A stretch of DNA of 64,000 bases from CAYNFR01 sp964396595 (GTDB lineage: Bacteria > Bacteroidota > Bacteroidia > Chitinophagales > Saprospiraceae). Shown here one piece after another: positions 43,348-52,958 of this stretch. The notes under the pieces are model-generated. The model was given only the letters and a program-made list of their open reading frames with translations. It searched no databases and was not told the origin of the DNA. The first letter of the stretch is position 1. Every line of letters starts with the position of its first letter. The translations under genes and the position numbers were made by a program. Where the stretch lies: positions 62,001 through 126,000 of the forward strand of contig CAYNFR010000005.1 in the NCBI GenBank assembly GCA_964396595.1, given 5' to 3'.

Positions 43348-44379
43348 TTAGATGTAATCAACATCCGCGGATAGCGGAAACTTCATCAATCGCTTAATAC
43401 GATCATCAATTGCTACATTTTCGAAGACTATATCATAGACAGTATTAAAAATCGGAGCGGATATTCGATTGGCTTTGATGAAAGAATTGATTAATTTTAA
43501 GGTTCGTATTCCTTCGATGGCTTCCGAACTTCCGGCAATGATATCTTCTATATTATCGCCTTGAGCCAGACGGACACCACAGCTATAGTTACGACTTTTA
43601 TCGGATGTCGAAGTAACTATTAAGTCGCCTATACCGGCTGCGCCAAAGAACGCCTCCGTCGTACTTCCCAATAATCCCCCGATATGAATCATTTCCCTCA
43701 AACCTCTCACGATAAGCATCGCTTCAATATTTTTACCAAGCTTGCGGCCGGCTATCATACCTGATGCCAATGCGATTACGTTTTTCAATGCTCCGGCGAG
43801 TTCTGCTCCCTTAATATCCTGCGAGCCGAAGACATAAAAATTCTCGCTTGACAAGGCGCGTTTACCGTGTTGAACAACTTCGTCAAATTCACTTGCTATA
43901 ACGGCCGCAGTGGGTAAGTCACTCAATATTTCATCGGCTAGATTAGGGCCGCTGATTGCACCTATCCTTATTACATTCGTTTCTTCCATGATGACTTGGG
44001 ACATAGTCTTAATGGTCACATTGGATTCTGATGATTTGCCGATAGTAATACTCGATTGATTATCAAATCCTTTGGTGCCGTGCAGTAGGATATGTTGGGG
44101 GGTGAGATACTGCTGAGCATCACGCATACTAGCTCTAAAATATTCAGAGGGAATGACCGGCATAATGAAATCACAGCTTTCACATAATTCTTTTATGCTC
44201 GAAGTAGCCTTAATATTGGCCTGTAGGCCAATAGTATTCCATACATGATCTTTGTTTATTTGCTCCGCGACTTCCGGTCTTCTGGTATAGATCAGAACAT
44301 TCGCATTTCTGGCGACCAAGCGAGAGATCGCGATGCCAAATTTCCCTGAACCGAGTACACCTACTATGCCTGATGCCAT
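43348..44379 (-). CDS. gpsA: NAD(P)H-dependent glycerol-3-phosphate dehydrogenase
   Basis: 343 residues. N-terminal Rossmann motif VGVLGSGKFGIAISRLVA (GxGxxG, where GAGxWG is more usual), VLIYTRRPE, the substrate-side LLHGTKGFD and SGPNLADEI, and the catalytic Lys in GALKNVIALASGMIAG. FFGAAGIGDLIVTSTSDKSRNYSCG is the strongly conserved C-domain stretch. It reduces dihydroxyacetone phosphate to sn-glycerol-3-phosphate for phospholipids. It starts 21 bases after yidC ends, so both membrane-biogenesis genes are probably co-transcribed. Confidence 0.95.
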   Translation of the reverse strand: MASGIVGVLGSGKFGIAISRLVARNANVLIYTRRPEVAEQINKDHVWNTIGLQANIKATSSIKELCESCDFIMPVIPSEYFRASMRDAQQYLTPQHILLHGTKGFDNQSSITIGKSSESNVTIKTMSQVIMEETNVIRIGAISGPNLADEILSDLPTAAVIASEFDEVVQHGKRALSSENFYVFGSQDIKGAELAGALKNVIALASGMIAGRKLGKNIEAMLIVRGLREMIHIGGLLGSTTEAFFGAAGIGDLIVTSTSDKSRNYSCGVRLAQGDNIEDIIAGSSEAIEGIRTLKLINSFIKANRISAPIFNTVYDIVFENVAIDDRIKRLMKFPLSADVDYI

Positions 44380-44400
44380 GTTAGAAAGTTTGTAGTAGGA

Positions 44401-46236
44401 CTATTTTTTCTTAGCCGTTTTACCTTTGTTACGTTCTTCCTGAACCTGCTGTTGTTGACGCATGGCTTCTTGTAGTCGTACTTGAAATCCACTGACTTTT
44501 TTGGGCTTGGCTTTCTGAATATCCAGCTGTGCCAGAATTTTGGCATCATCAAAGACCAGGGCCTTTGTGACAACTGTCTGCGCGATGTTAAACATGTTGC
44601 TAAAAAACATATAACAAGTTAATCCCGAGGCATAATTGTTGAAGAAGATAAAGAACATTACAGGCATCAGATACTGTGCATATTTCATCGCCGGGTTAGC
44701 CGACATATCCATGTGTCGCATGTTATAGTAAGTATATACGACGGTAGATATAGCCCAGAGGACCGTGAAAAGACTCAGGTGAGCGCCGAATGATGGTATG
44801 TAGAAAGGTAGTCTCAAAAACTCATCATAAGATGATAGATCTGATGCCCACAGAAAAGATTCTTGTCTAAAGGTGATAGACGCCGGAAAAAATCTAAAGA
44901 GCGCATACCATATAGGCATTTGAGCAACCATAGGAATGCAGCCGCTGAATGGACTTACACCATACTCTTGATATATTTTCATCGTCTCCATCTGCTGCTT
45001 CTGCATATCGTCTTTGTGCTTCAACTTAAGGTCTGCTAATCTAGGTTTAAGTGCGCCCATCTTGGCCTGTGAATGAAGCATTTTGTAGGTCAGAGGATAA
45101 AGAACCATCTTGATGATGAATATCATGATGATGATAACCAAGCCTTTGCTGCCGATATATTTTGACAAGAAGTCAAAAAACGGCCTGATCACGTGTCTAT
45201 TTATGTCTCCGAATAGAGAATTACCAAATGGTATGACATCTTCTAGATCATTATTAAAAGCTTTGAGGAGGCTGTACTCATTGGGCCCCATGTAGATCTG
45301 CATATTATAATCATCGCGACCGGTAAGCCCGCCCATGGTCAGTAGCACAGAGGTCTTCTTAAGGTCATCATCGCCTGCCAGGTCTAGGTTGGTCGTCATC
45401 ACCGCACTGCTAAAAGTGCGATTGGTAGGCAATATTGAGGTGTTAAAGAATTGATTGGCGAATGAGACCCACTCTATAGGTTTTGTACTGCGGGTTTTTT
45501 CATCATTTCCGGTACAACTGCAATAGTCAGGGTTCTTCTTTTGCTCTTTGAAATAAATTGTACTAAACCGCTTTTCGAACTGAACATTCTTCTCCAGTTG
45601 TCCTAGATAGTTCTCTATATATAGCCTTAATTCATTTTCGTCTTTGCTTACAAACCCTATGAGGCTTACGTTGTAATCAATGATATATGATTCAGGTTTT
45701 AAGCCATAGCTTATTTTGATTTCTTTATTGTCTTCGAGCGCTGCACGCAAATCAATCGTAGATGACGTAACAGTGGTTTCGAAGTACAGATCTTCTGAGG
45801 AGATTATCTGATTGCCGGAGGGAATAAGGTAGTTGAATGTATTTTTTGGACTATTGAAGAGTTGCACCTTTTCCTTGGCCTCTGAATTATCATTAGTTAC
45901 ATAGATACGATCAAAATTAGCCAACTCGACATTTTTTATGACAGCACCTTTATTGGAAATACTCACTTTAAACAACTCGTTGCTTATGGTGTGGTTCGAT
46001 TCTTTGCCACGATAAGGAGTTATTTCGCCTTCTTGGTCTTCGCTCGCTTGCTTTTGGCTCTCCTGAGTTAATGGTGCGGTATAAGTTTCTTCTGCTATTT
46101 GGTTAGCCGAATTAATTGCGTTTTCAGTAGATGTTTCATTCTCAAGAAGAGCTGCAGAATCAGGTCTATTCAGATAAGACCAGGTCATCAACAACGCGAA
46201 GATTAGGGCGAATCCTATGAGTTGGTTTCTTTCCAT
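44401..46236 (-). CDS. yidC: Membrane protein insertase YidC
   Basis: 611 residues. N-terminal membrane segment (about 4-20, LIGFALIFALLMTWSYLN), a large periplasmic P1 domain (about 70-350), then the conserved C-terminal five-helix core (about 365-590) with SKGLVIIIMIFIIKMVLYPLTYK, KHKDDMQKQQMETMKIYQEYGVSPFSGCIPMVAQMPIWYALFRFFP. The end is basic and Gln-rich (QQQQVQEERNKGKTAKKK), a ribosome-binding type tail. It inserts inner-membrane proteins with or without SecYEG. The TACCTTTG box upstream drives yidC-gpsA. Confidence 0.96.
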   Translation of the reverse strand: MERNQLIGFALIFALLMTWSYLNRPDSAALLENETSTENAINSANQIAEETYTAPLTQESQKQASEDQEGEITPYRGKESNHTISNELFKVSISNKGAVIKNVELANFDRIYVTNDNSEAKEKVQLFNSPKNTFNYLIPSGNQIISSEDLYFETTVTSSTIDLRAALEDNKEIKISYGLKPESYIIDYNVSLIGFVSKDENELRLYIENYLGQLEKNVQFEKRFSTIYFKEQKKNPDYCSCTGNDEKTRSTKPIEWVSFANQFFNTSILPTNRTFSSAVMTTNLDLAGDDDLKKTSVLLTMGGLTGRDDYNMQIYMGPNEYSLLKAFNNDLEDVIPFGNSLFGDINRHVIRPFFDFLSKYIGSKGLVIIIMIFIIKMVLYPLTYKMLHSQAKMGALKPRLADLKLKHKDDMQKQQMETMKIYQEYGVSPFSGCIPMVAQMPIWYALFRFFPASITFRQESFLWASDLSSYDEFLRLPFYIPSFGAHLSLFTVLWAISTVVYTYYNMRHMDMSANPAMKYAQYLMPVMFFIFFNNYASGLTCYMFFSNMFNIAQTVVTKALVFDDAKILAQLDIQKAKPKKVSGFQVRLQEAMRQQQQVQEERNKGKTAKKK

Positions 46237-47121
46237 TCTAGATCACTCGTTTATAAAGAGGCGCAAAGGTAATACTTTGAACATTAGTATATGCCATTGT
46301 AGAAGAAGTCAGATGTTCAAAGGAAAAAGAAATTTACTGATGGGTTTTATCATGTAATCTTCATCCAGTCATATTGATTGGGAGCGATTTTGTGTCAGTT
46401 AATAATCTTGCTTTTTTGGGTGATCAGGTCACATGTAATGATGAGATGGTGTACATGGAGAAGAGAAATACCTCTTCATGGGCATCAAGTTAGCGAAATT
46501 GATTGAAAGTTGGATCGTTAGATATTGGATAGCTGGAAGCTCGTTTTTTATGAAGAAGATCAAGCTATTAGTCAATTGACTTATTTGCGTGTAGAACGAT
46601 ACTATAGCTGCTGTTTTGTCGGATAAAAGATCTACCAAAATTGGCGTCTGGGCGTGCTGGTGCGTACCGTGATATGGACCATCTGAGTTTGCTTCTTATT
46701 TGGGATCGCGATATTTCTTCATCACCCAATTAATTTTAGCTATAAGCTCGTTAACAAGGTAAGGCGTATGGCTATTTGACTTGGTAATCGTATATATTAC
46801 ATTTTGATGTTAAATATAAGTTGTTGATTTATAATAGTTTATCCTAATTATGGCAACAAGGCTATAGAGTTGGTGTTATATATAATTGATTTTTAATATG
46901 TTAGCTATGTTACCAACACGATGTTAATAACTCGTTACTTTTTTAACATTCGTATTAATAGTTTTTTGCATTTATTTGTGCCACGATTGATTTACACGTA
47001 CGCTGAATAGGAAACGAGATCAAATCAATTGATTAAACCACAAGCCACTATCCAAGCTTAGAGAAAAATTAGGGATAGAGTGTAACTCTTAAGAATAGAC
47101 TTTTCGCTGAAAAATTTTGAG
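46237..47121. other. 885-base intergenic region between yidC and nrdB
   Basis: Divergent regulatory region. Apart from the yidC -7 box (46264-46271) I see only weak structure: a 6-pair hairpin GAAGAG/CTCTTC (about 46452-46470) and GTTGGT ... ACCAAC (about 46869-46919) with a 37-base loop. No NrdR-box-like pair, RNA gene or reliable ORF. Confidence 0.4.
46264..46271 (-). promoter_or_regulatory. -7 box of yidC
   Basis: TACCTTTG followed by CGCC on the minus strand, a common Bacteroidota start context, 27 bases before the ATG. No -33 TTG seen. Confidence 0.45.
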
Positions 47122-48099
47122 ATGAATCATATAGAAGAACCAATACTAAAGGACAATCCGGGACGATTTGTATTATTTCCCATTGAGCATGACGACATAT
47201 GGGCGTTTTATAAAAGATCAGAAGCGTCGTTTTGGACGGCAGAAGAAATAGATCTCCATCAGGATCTCAGTGATTGGGATAATCGACTTAACGATAGCGA
47301 GAGACATTTTATCAAGAATGTACTCGCCTTTTTTGCTGCCAGTGATGGTATTGTGAATGAGAACTTGGCCATTAACATGGTCAATGATGTTCAATATACC
47401 GAGGCGAAGTTCTTTTATGGTTTTCAGATCATGATGGAAAACATTCACTCTGAGACATATTCGCTACTCATTGATACATATATAAAAGATACGACAGAGA
47501 AGAATCATCTTCTCAATGCGATTGAAACAATGCCATGTGTTCAGAAGAAAGCCGAATGGGCGTTGACATGGATAGAGAACGGAACATTTGCGGAGAGATT
47601 GATAGCTTTTGCTGCGGTAGAAGGAATATTCTTTAGCGGCTCGTTTTGTTCGATTTTTTGGCTCAAGAAGCGCGGCCTGATGCCGGGCTTATCATTTTCC
47701 AATGAATTGATTAGCCGAGATGAAGGGATGCATTGTGATTTTGCCTGCTTGCTGTACACACAACACATCGTTAATAAGCTATCCAAAGAGACTGTCTCAA
47801 GTATCATTTGTGATGCAGTCACAATCGAAAAGGATTTCGTATCAGATGCCTTACCTGTCAGTCTAATAGGAATGAATTCTGATTTGATGTGTAGATATAT
47901 AGAGTTTGTGGCTGACAGATTATTGGTGTCATTGGGTTGTGAGCGAGTATTTGGTTCAGAGAACCCATTCCCATGGATGGATCTTATCTCTCTTCAGGGA
48001 AAGACAAATTTCTTTGAGAAAAGAGTAGGAGAGTATCAGAAGTCAGGAGTAATGGCCGATCAGGATATGCAGAAGTTCTCCATGGATGAAGATTTTTAA
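47122..48099 (+). CDS. nrdB: Class I ribonucleotide reductase, beta subunit
   Basis: 325 residues. Metal ligands and radical site follow the class Ia pattern: FWTAEEIDL near the N-terminus supplies the first acidic ligand, FQIMMENIHSETYS gives E-x-x-H and the radical Tyr three residues later, and AAVEGIFFSGSFCSIFWL and SRDEGMHCDFAC supply the second set. The C-terminus (MDEDF) should bind the alpha subunit. It makes the tyrosyl radical used by NrdA. It is followed 22 bases later by nrdA, clearly one operon. Confidence 0.97.
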   Translation: MNHIEEPILKDNPGRFVLFPIEHDDIWAFYKRSEASFWTAEEIDLHQDLSDWDNRLNDSERHFIKNVLAFFAASDGIVNENLAINMVNDVQYTEAKFFYGFQIMMENIHSETYSLLIDTYIKDTTEKNHLLNAIETMPCVQKKAEWALTWIENGTFAERLIAFAAVEGIFFSGSFCSIFWLKKRGLMPGLSFSNELISRDEGMHCDFACLLYTQHIVNKLSKETVSSIICDAVTIEKDFVSDALPVSLIGMNSDLMCRYIEFVADRLLVSLGCERVFGSENPFPWMDLISLQGKTNFFEKRVGEYQKSGVMADQDMQKFSMDEDF

Positions 48100-48121
48100 T
48101 TAGCAGTTTAAAATAGTCAGA

Positions 48122-50506
48122 ATGCAAGTAGTAAAGAGAGGCGGGAAAAGCGAGCCGGTTAGTTTTGATAAGATCACAGCCAGAATCACTAAATTGTGCT
48201 ATGGCCTAGAGCAAAAACATGTAAAGCCAATAGAGATTGCTATCAAAGTGATTGAAGGTATTTACGACGGCGTAAAAACGACGGACTTGGATAATCTTGC
48301 TGCTGAAACTGCAGCCAGTATGGCTGCATCCCATCCTGATTATGCCTTGCTTGCAGCAAGAATTGCTGTTTCTAACCTACATAAAAATTCGAATAAGAGT
48401 TTCTCTGCCACCATGGAGGCTTTGTATAAATACATTGATCCGAAGACCGGAGAGAAAGCAGGCCTGATCGCGAAAGAAACTATTGAGGTAATCCGCAAGT
48501 TCAGAGACGAACTGAACTCAGCCATAATCTATGATCGTGATTATGGTTTTGATTATTTTGGTTTTAAGACACTAGAACGCAGCTATTTATTACGCATCGA
48601 TGGCGAGGTGGTAGAAAGACCTCAGCACTTGTTGATGAGAGCGGCAGTAGGGATTCATGGTGAGGACATAAATGCAGCAATCGAGACGTATCATTTAATG
48701 TCCGAGAAATGGTTTATCCACGCTACCCCCACTTTATTTAATGCGGGCACACCCAAGCCGCAGTTGAGTTCTTGTTTCTTATTATCGGTGACGGAGGATA
48801 GTATTCCCGGGATATTCGAAACACTGACGAGATGTGCGAAGATAAGTCAATCCGCCGGAGGTATTGGGCTGAGCATACACAATGTCCGCGCCAAAGGTAG
48901 TTATATCAAAGGCACCGGGGGTACTTCCAATGGTATCGTGCCCATGATGCGCGTGTACAATGATGCTGCAAGATATGTGGATCAAGGAGGTGGCAAGCGC
49001 AAAGGTGCATTTGCCATGTATCTGGAGCCATGGCATGCAGATATATTCGATTTCCTTGATTTAAAAAAGAATCATGGCAAAGAAGAATTAAGAGCCAGAG
49101 ACTTGTTTTATGCCATGTGGATACCAGACCTGTTCATGGAACGAGTGAAAGAAGATGGGACTTGGTCTCTTTTCTGCCCTAACGAATGCCCAGGATTGTA
49201 TGATAGCTATGGCGATAAATTTAAACAACTCTATACGCGATACGAAGAGGAGGGAAGAGCAAGAAAGACGATCAAAGCACAAGAGTTGTGGTTTGCCATC
49301 CTCGAATCTCAAATAGAAACCGGCACACCATACATGCTTTATAAAGATGCATGTAACATGAAGTCAAACCAAAAAAATCTTGGGACTATAAGATCTAGTA
49401 ATCTATGTACTGAAATACTTGAGTTCACATCGCCGGATGAAGTAGCAGTGTGTAATCTCGCTTCTATTTCACTACCAAAGTTTATCAACGATGGCAAATT
49501 TGATTTTGAGAAACTTCACGAGATCACACGCGTCATCACCCGCAACCTCAATAAGATTATAGACATCAACTATTATCCGGTCAAGGAGGCAGAAAATTCT
49601 AACTTCCGACATAGACCGATCGGTATCGGTGCACAAGGTCTCGCAGACGCTTTTATATTGATGCGCATGCCATTTGACAGCGAAGAGGCGCGCCAGATGA
49701 ATAAGGATATTTTTGAGACCATCTACCATGGTGCTCTAACGGAGTCGCTAGAACAAGCCAAAAAAGATGGCCCATATAGCTCTTTTCAAGGCTCTCCGAC
49801 TAGTCAAGGAATTCTACAGTTTGATATGTGGAATGTTAGCCCTAGCAATCGTTATGACTGGGATAGCTTGAAGTCCGAGATTGCTCAGTATGGATTGCGA
49901 AATAGTCTGCTATTGGCACCTATGCCTACGGCCTCAACTTCACAGATCCTTGGCAACAACGAATGTATCGAACCGTACACTTCCAATATCTATACACGTC
50001 GTACACTTTCAGGAGAGTACATTATCGTAAACAAACACTTGCTTAAAGACCTCATCCAAAGAAACCTCTGGAATGACGAAATGAAAGAGCAGCTTATGGC
50101 TTCCAACGGTTCTGTCCAGCAACTAGCCATACCGGATGATCTCAAAGCACTCTATAAAACAGTGTGGGAAATCAGTCAGAAAGTCATCATTGATCTGGCA
50201 GCAGATAGAGGAGCATATATATGCCAGAGCCAAAGTCTCAATCTATTTGTCGAAAGTCCTAACTTCGGGAAGCTTTCATCCATGCATTTTTATGCTTGGC
50301 AGAAGGGCCTTAAAACAGGTATGTACTACTTAAGATCCAAGGCCGCCGTTGATCCGATTAAGTTTACACTCAGCGATAAGCACCAAAATAAATTCACTAA
50401 AGAATCGAATACGCCATCTGTCGTAGTCGAAGCTTCGTCTCAAGAAGAGTCTGCAGAAGGAATGGTTTGTACGATGGAAGAAGGCTGTATTTCTTGTGGG
50501 AGTTGA
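48122..50506 (+). CDS. nrdA: Class I ribonucleotide reductase, alpha subunit
   Basis: 794 residues. N-terminal ATP-cone (about 1-92, VVKRGGKSEPVSFDKITARI), then the ten-stranded barrel with HATPTLFNAGTPKPQLSSCF (first active-site Cys), SNLCTEILEFTSPDEVAVCNLAS (N-x-C-x-E catalytic loop and the second Cys) and PMPTASTSQILGNNECIEP. The C-terminus ends CTMEEGCISCGS, the Cys pair that passes electrons from thioredoxin. It reduces ribonucleoside diphosphates for DNA synthesis; the ATP-cone gives allosteric control by ATP/dATP. Confidence 0.97.
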   Translation: MQVVKRGGKSEPVSFDKITARITKLCYGLEQKHVKPIEIAIKVIEGIYDGVKTTDLDNLAAETAASMAASHPDYALLAARIAVSNLHKNSNKSFSATMEALYKYIDPKTGEKAGLIAKETIEVIRKFRDELNSAIIYDRDYGFDYFGFKTLERSYLLRIDGEVVERPQHLLMRAAVGIHGEDINAAIETYHLMSEKWFIHATPTLFNAGTPKPQLSSCFLLSVTEDSIPGIFETLTRCAKISQSAGGIGLSIHNVRAKGSYIKGTGGTSNGIVPMMRVYNDAARYVDQGGGKRKGAFAMYLEPWHADIFDFLDLKKNHGKEELRARDLFYAMWIPDLFMERVKEDGTWSLFCPNECPGLYDSYGDKFKQLYTRYEEEGRARKTIKAQELWFAILESQIETGTPYMLYKDACNMKSNQKNLGTIRSSNLCTEILEFTSPDEVAVCNLASISLPKFINDGKFDFEKLHEITRVITRNLNKIIDINYYPVKEAENSNFRHRPIGIGAQGLADAFILMRMPFDSEEARQMNKDIFETIYHGALTESLEQAKKDGPYSSFQGSPTSQGILQFDMWNVSPSNRYDWDSLKSEIAQYGLRNSLLLAPMPTASTSQILGNNECIEPYTSNIYTRRTLSGEYIIVNKHLLKDLIQRNLWNDEMKEQLMASNGSVQQLAIPDDLKALYKTVWEISQKVIIDLAADRGAYICQSQSLNLFVESPNFGKLSSMHFYAWQKGLKTGMYYLRSKAAVDPIKFTLSDKHQNKFTKESNTPSVVVEASSQEESAEGMVCTMEEGCISCGS

Positions 50507-50532
50507 TAAAGCACTGAAATTAAAGCTGTCTC

Positions 50533-51234
50533 CTAAAGTAAAGAGTTGGTCTTAAGATCATTTATCGCTTGTGTGCTTAACACGCTGGCCGCTCCTTTAT
50601 AGATTTTGAGGTTTCTGATACGGCTGAGTTCAGCATTAATAGTGGGGTTCATATCAATATATATAACCGTAGCATTGGCGGATCTATATCCGACAAGCGA
50701 TGCGGCGGGGTATACTTGCATACTCGACCCTATGACCATGATAATATCGGCAATATGAACAATCTCTGCTGCCTGTGCGAGTAGTGGTACTTCTTCTCCA
50801 AACCATACAATGTGCGGTCTCAACTGATAGCCATTTTCATCTGTATCCCCTAGCTGTAAATCACCGTGCCATGGGATGGCAGTACTTTTTTTTCCGGTAC
50901 CTCTCACTTTTAATAATTCACCATGCAGATGGAGAACACTGCTGGATCCGGCTCTTTCATGAAGATCGTCTACGTTCTGTGTGATGACCGTTACATGATG
51001 GTCTTTCTCTAATGACGCTATATCATAATGCGCTTTATTTGGTTGAACTTGGCGTAATTGTCTTCTGCGCTGATTATAAAAATCTAATACCAGTGCGGGG
51101 TTGGCACGCCAGCCATCTATAGAAGCTACTTGCATGACATCCATACCTTCCCAGAGGCCGCCAGCATCTCTGAAAGTTTTCAAACCACTCTCGGCACTGA
51201 TGCCGGCTCCCGAAAGAATAACAATCTTTTTCAT
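50533..51234 (-). CDS. cobB: Sir2-family NAD-dependent deacylase (CobB/SIRT5-like)
   Basis: 233 residues. NAD-binding motifs GAGISAESGLKTFRD (about 8-22), TQNVDDLHERAG (about 93-104), catalytic His in LHLHGE (about 111), RPHIVWFGEEVP and VIGSSMQVYPAASL. The Tyr and Arg of class III sirtuins are in DFYNQRRR (about 60), which fits removal of succinyl or malonyl groups. The four Cys of the zinc ribbon are missing (KVRGTGKKSTAIPWHGD in their place). It starts two bases after the NnrE/D gene ends; both concern NAD. Cytoplasmic. Confidence 0.92.
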   Translation of the reverse strand: MKKIVILSGAGISAESGLKTFRDAGGLWEGMDVMQVASIDGWRANPALVLDFYNQRRRQLRQVQPNKAHYDIASLEKDHHVTVITQNVDDLHERAGSSSVLHLHGELLKVRGTGKKSTAIPWHGDLQLGDTDENGYQLRPHIVWFGEEVPLLAQAAEIVHIADIIMVIGSSMQVYPAASLVGYRSANATVIYIDMNPTINAELSRIRNLKIYKGAASVLSTQAINDLKTNSLL

Positions 51235-51236
51235 AA

Positions 51237-52727
51237 TTAAGGTCTGTTTCTAAAGATACGAAATTGTCCCATCGCCTGAGAGATAAAGGCCAAAAGCTTT
51301 GAAGCTGTTAAACAGGATTCATGATTGTCTTCTACAAATATATCAGCAGCAAGTCCATGAAGATAGACGCCGAGTCTCACTGCATCTAACGAATTATACC
51401 CTTGGGCTAAAAATCCTGCAATCATACCGGTCAACACATCCCCAGTACCCGCTGCGGCCAAGGCGGGATTGCCTGTCGTATTAAAATATAATAGACCATC
51501 CGGGCTAGCAATTCTGGTAAATGGCCCCTTGAGAATGATCACCAGTTTATGTTCTTCAGCCTTAGCCAGAAGAACAGTATCTCTGTCTGCACTTGTATTA
51601 TAATGGCCAAACAATCTTTCGAATTCTCGAATATGCGGCGTAAGAACGGAGTAGGGAGGTATCTTCTTAAGTAAGCCAGGATTACTACTCACTATATTGA
51701 GCCCATCGGCATCAATCACCAATGGACTGTTCGCCTTATCAAGACATAGATTAAATAGCTCTATGCTATCGCGGCTTTGGCCTAGACCAGGGCCGATAGC
51801 CACGATCATGTCATCGGATAAGTCAGTGAATTCCGACCAGTCCGAAGTCAGAAGATTAGGTAAATCGGGAAGTGATTGTTTCTGAGCTGAGCATACATAG
51901 GAATATCCACAACCAACACTAGCAGCCGCTTCTGCGGCAAGAATAACCGCTCCCGTCATGCCATCAGCTCCACCGACTGTGCACACTCTTCCATAGCTTC
52001 CTTTATGACTATAGCTCGGTCGTGGGCGGAATATCAAGCTAACATCATTTCGTGTATCCATTCGATAGGGACTAGGCATTTGATCAATTGCGATACGACT
52101 GATATCAATAGATGCCATATCCCAATCAGGTATAAATTCATGTGCCTCTTGATAGAAAAAAGGTAAGCGGGGATACTCAAATGCCAAGGTGCCAGTTGAC
52201 CTGATAACGGATGAATTTTGATCCGACTCAGTAGTTAAGCCACTAGGAATATCAACAGAATAGACGGGTTTGTTTTTGCTGTTAATGAGCTTAATTAATT
52301 CTTTTAAAGGTGAAGAGATTATTTTTTTTACACCATTTCCGAGTACAGCATCAATGATTACATCATGCATTTCGATTGATTGTAGTTCATCTGCCGACTT
52401 AATACATAAAACTTTATTACCATGTGTATAAACAAGATTATCATGGTGATAAATAAAACCAGCTGTCTTTTTAGTCCAGATTTCAAAAATTATGACATTG
52501 ACTTGATACCCGCGACTGAGTAGTTTATCGGCAATGCCGAGACCATCCGCACCATTATTACCCATGCCGCAAATAATCGTTATGGTGCGATTTTTGCCTA
52601 CTTTTGGCATGAACCAGTTTACAAAAGCATCGATAGCTCGATTCATGACAACGATGGAAGGAGTAAAACCTAACTCAAAAGTTTTGTCGTCAAGAAGAGA
52701 AATTTGTTCGTTGGTAAAAATTTTCAT
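51237..52727 (-). CDS. nnr: Bifunctional NAD(P)HX epimerase / ADP-dependent dehydratase
   Basis: 496 residues. N-terminal YjeF_N epimerase (about 1-215) with NRTITIICGMGNNGADGLGIADKLLSRGYQV and the catalytic Asp in VIIDAVLGNGV; C-terminal YjeF_C dehydratase (about 225-496) with GSYGRVCTVGGADGMTGAVILAA, VIDADGLNI, VLTPHIREFERLFG and NPALAAAGTGDVLTGMIAG (ADP site). It repairs hydrated NADH and NADPH. It is the first gene of a pair with the sirtuin. Confidence 0.96.
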   Translation of the reverse strand: MKIFTNEQISLLDDKTFELGFTPSIVVMNRAIDAFVNWFMPKVGKNRTITIICGMGNNGADGLGIADKLLSRGYQVNVIIFEIWTKKTAGFIYHHDNLVYTHGNKVLCIKSADELQSIEMHDVIIDAVLGNGVKKIISSPLKELIKLINSKNKPVYSVDIPSGLTTESDQNSSVIRSTGTLAFEYPRLPFFYQEAHEFIPDWDMASIDISRIAIDQMPSPYRMDTRNDVSLIFRPRPSYSHKGSYGRVCTVGGADGMTGAVILAAEAAASVGCGYSYVCSAQKQSLPDLPNLLTSDWSEFTDLSDDMIVAIGPGLGQSRDSIELFNLCLDKANSPLVIDADGLNIVSSNPGLLKKIPPYSVLTPHIREFERLFGHYNTSADRDTVLLAKAEEHKLVIILKGPFTRIASPDGLLYFNTTGNPALAAAGTGDVLTGMIAGFLAQGYNSLDAVRLGVYLHGLAADIFVEDNHESCLTASKLLAFISQAMGQFRIFRNRP

Positions 52728-52958
52728 AACAAAAAAGAATACATATATAAAATTAACATATAAAAACTATTGTACATCTATTAATTACAGTTACATTTAC
52801 AATAGATAATAGTACTTTTACGCTTTAGAAACGCAGATAATAGGACTACTAGGGGTTAATCCTTAATTACTTAGACTTTAACACTGTTAGGAGAGTAATG
52901 TAGGAAAGTTATATGTAGTTTTACGTCTGTAATCTGTGAACGAATCAAGACGCCTGAG

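Noticed and set aside
46237..47121. NrdR boxes or a cobalamin riboswitch upstream of nrdB
   Set aside because: No pair of NrdR-like palindromes and no B12-box sequence seen; the reductase is class I and would not need B12.
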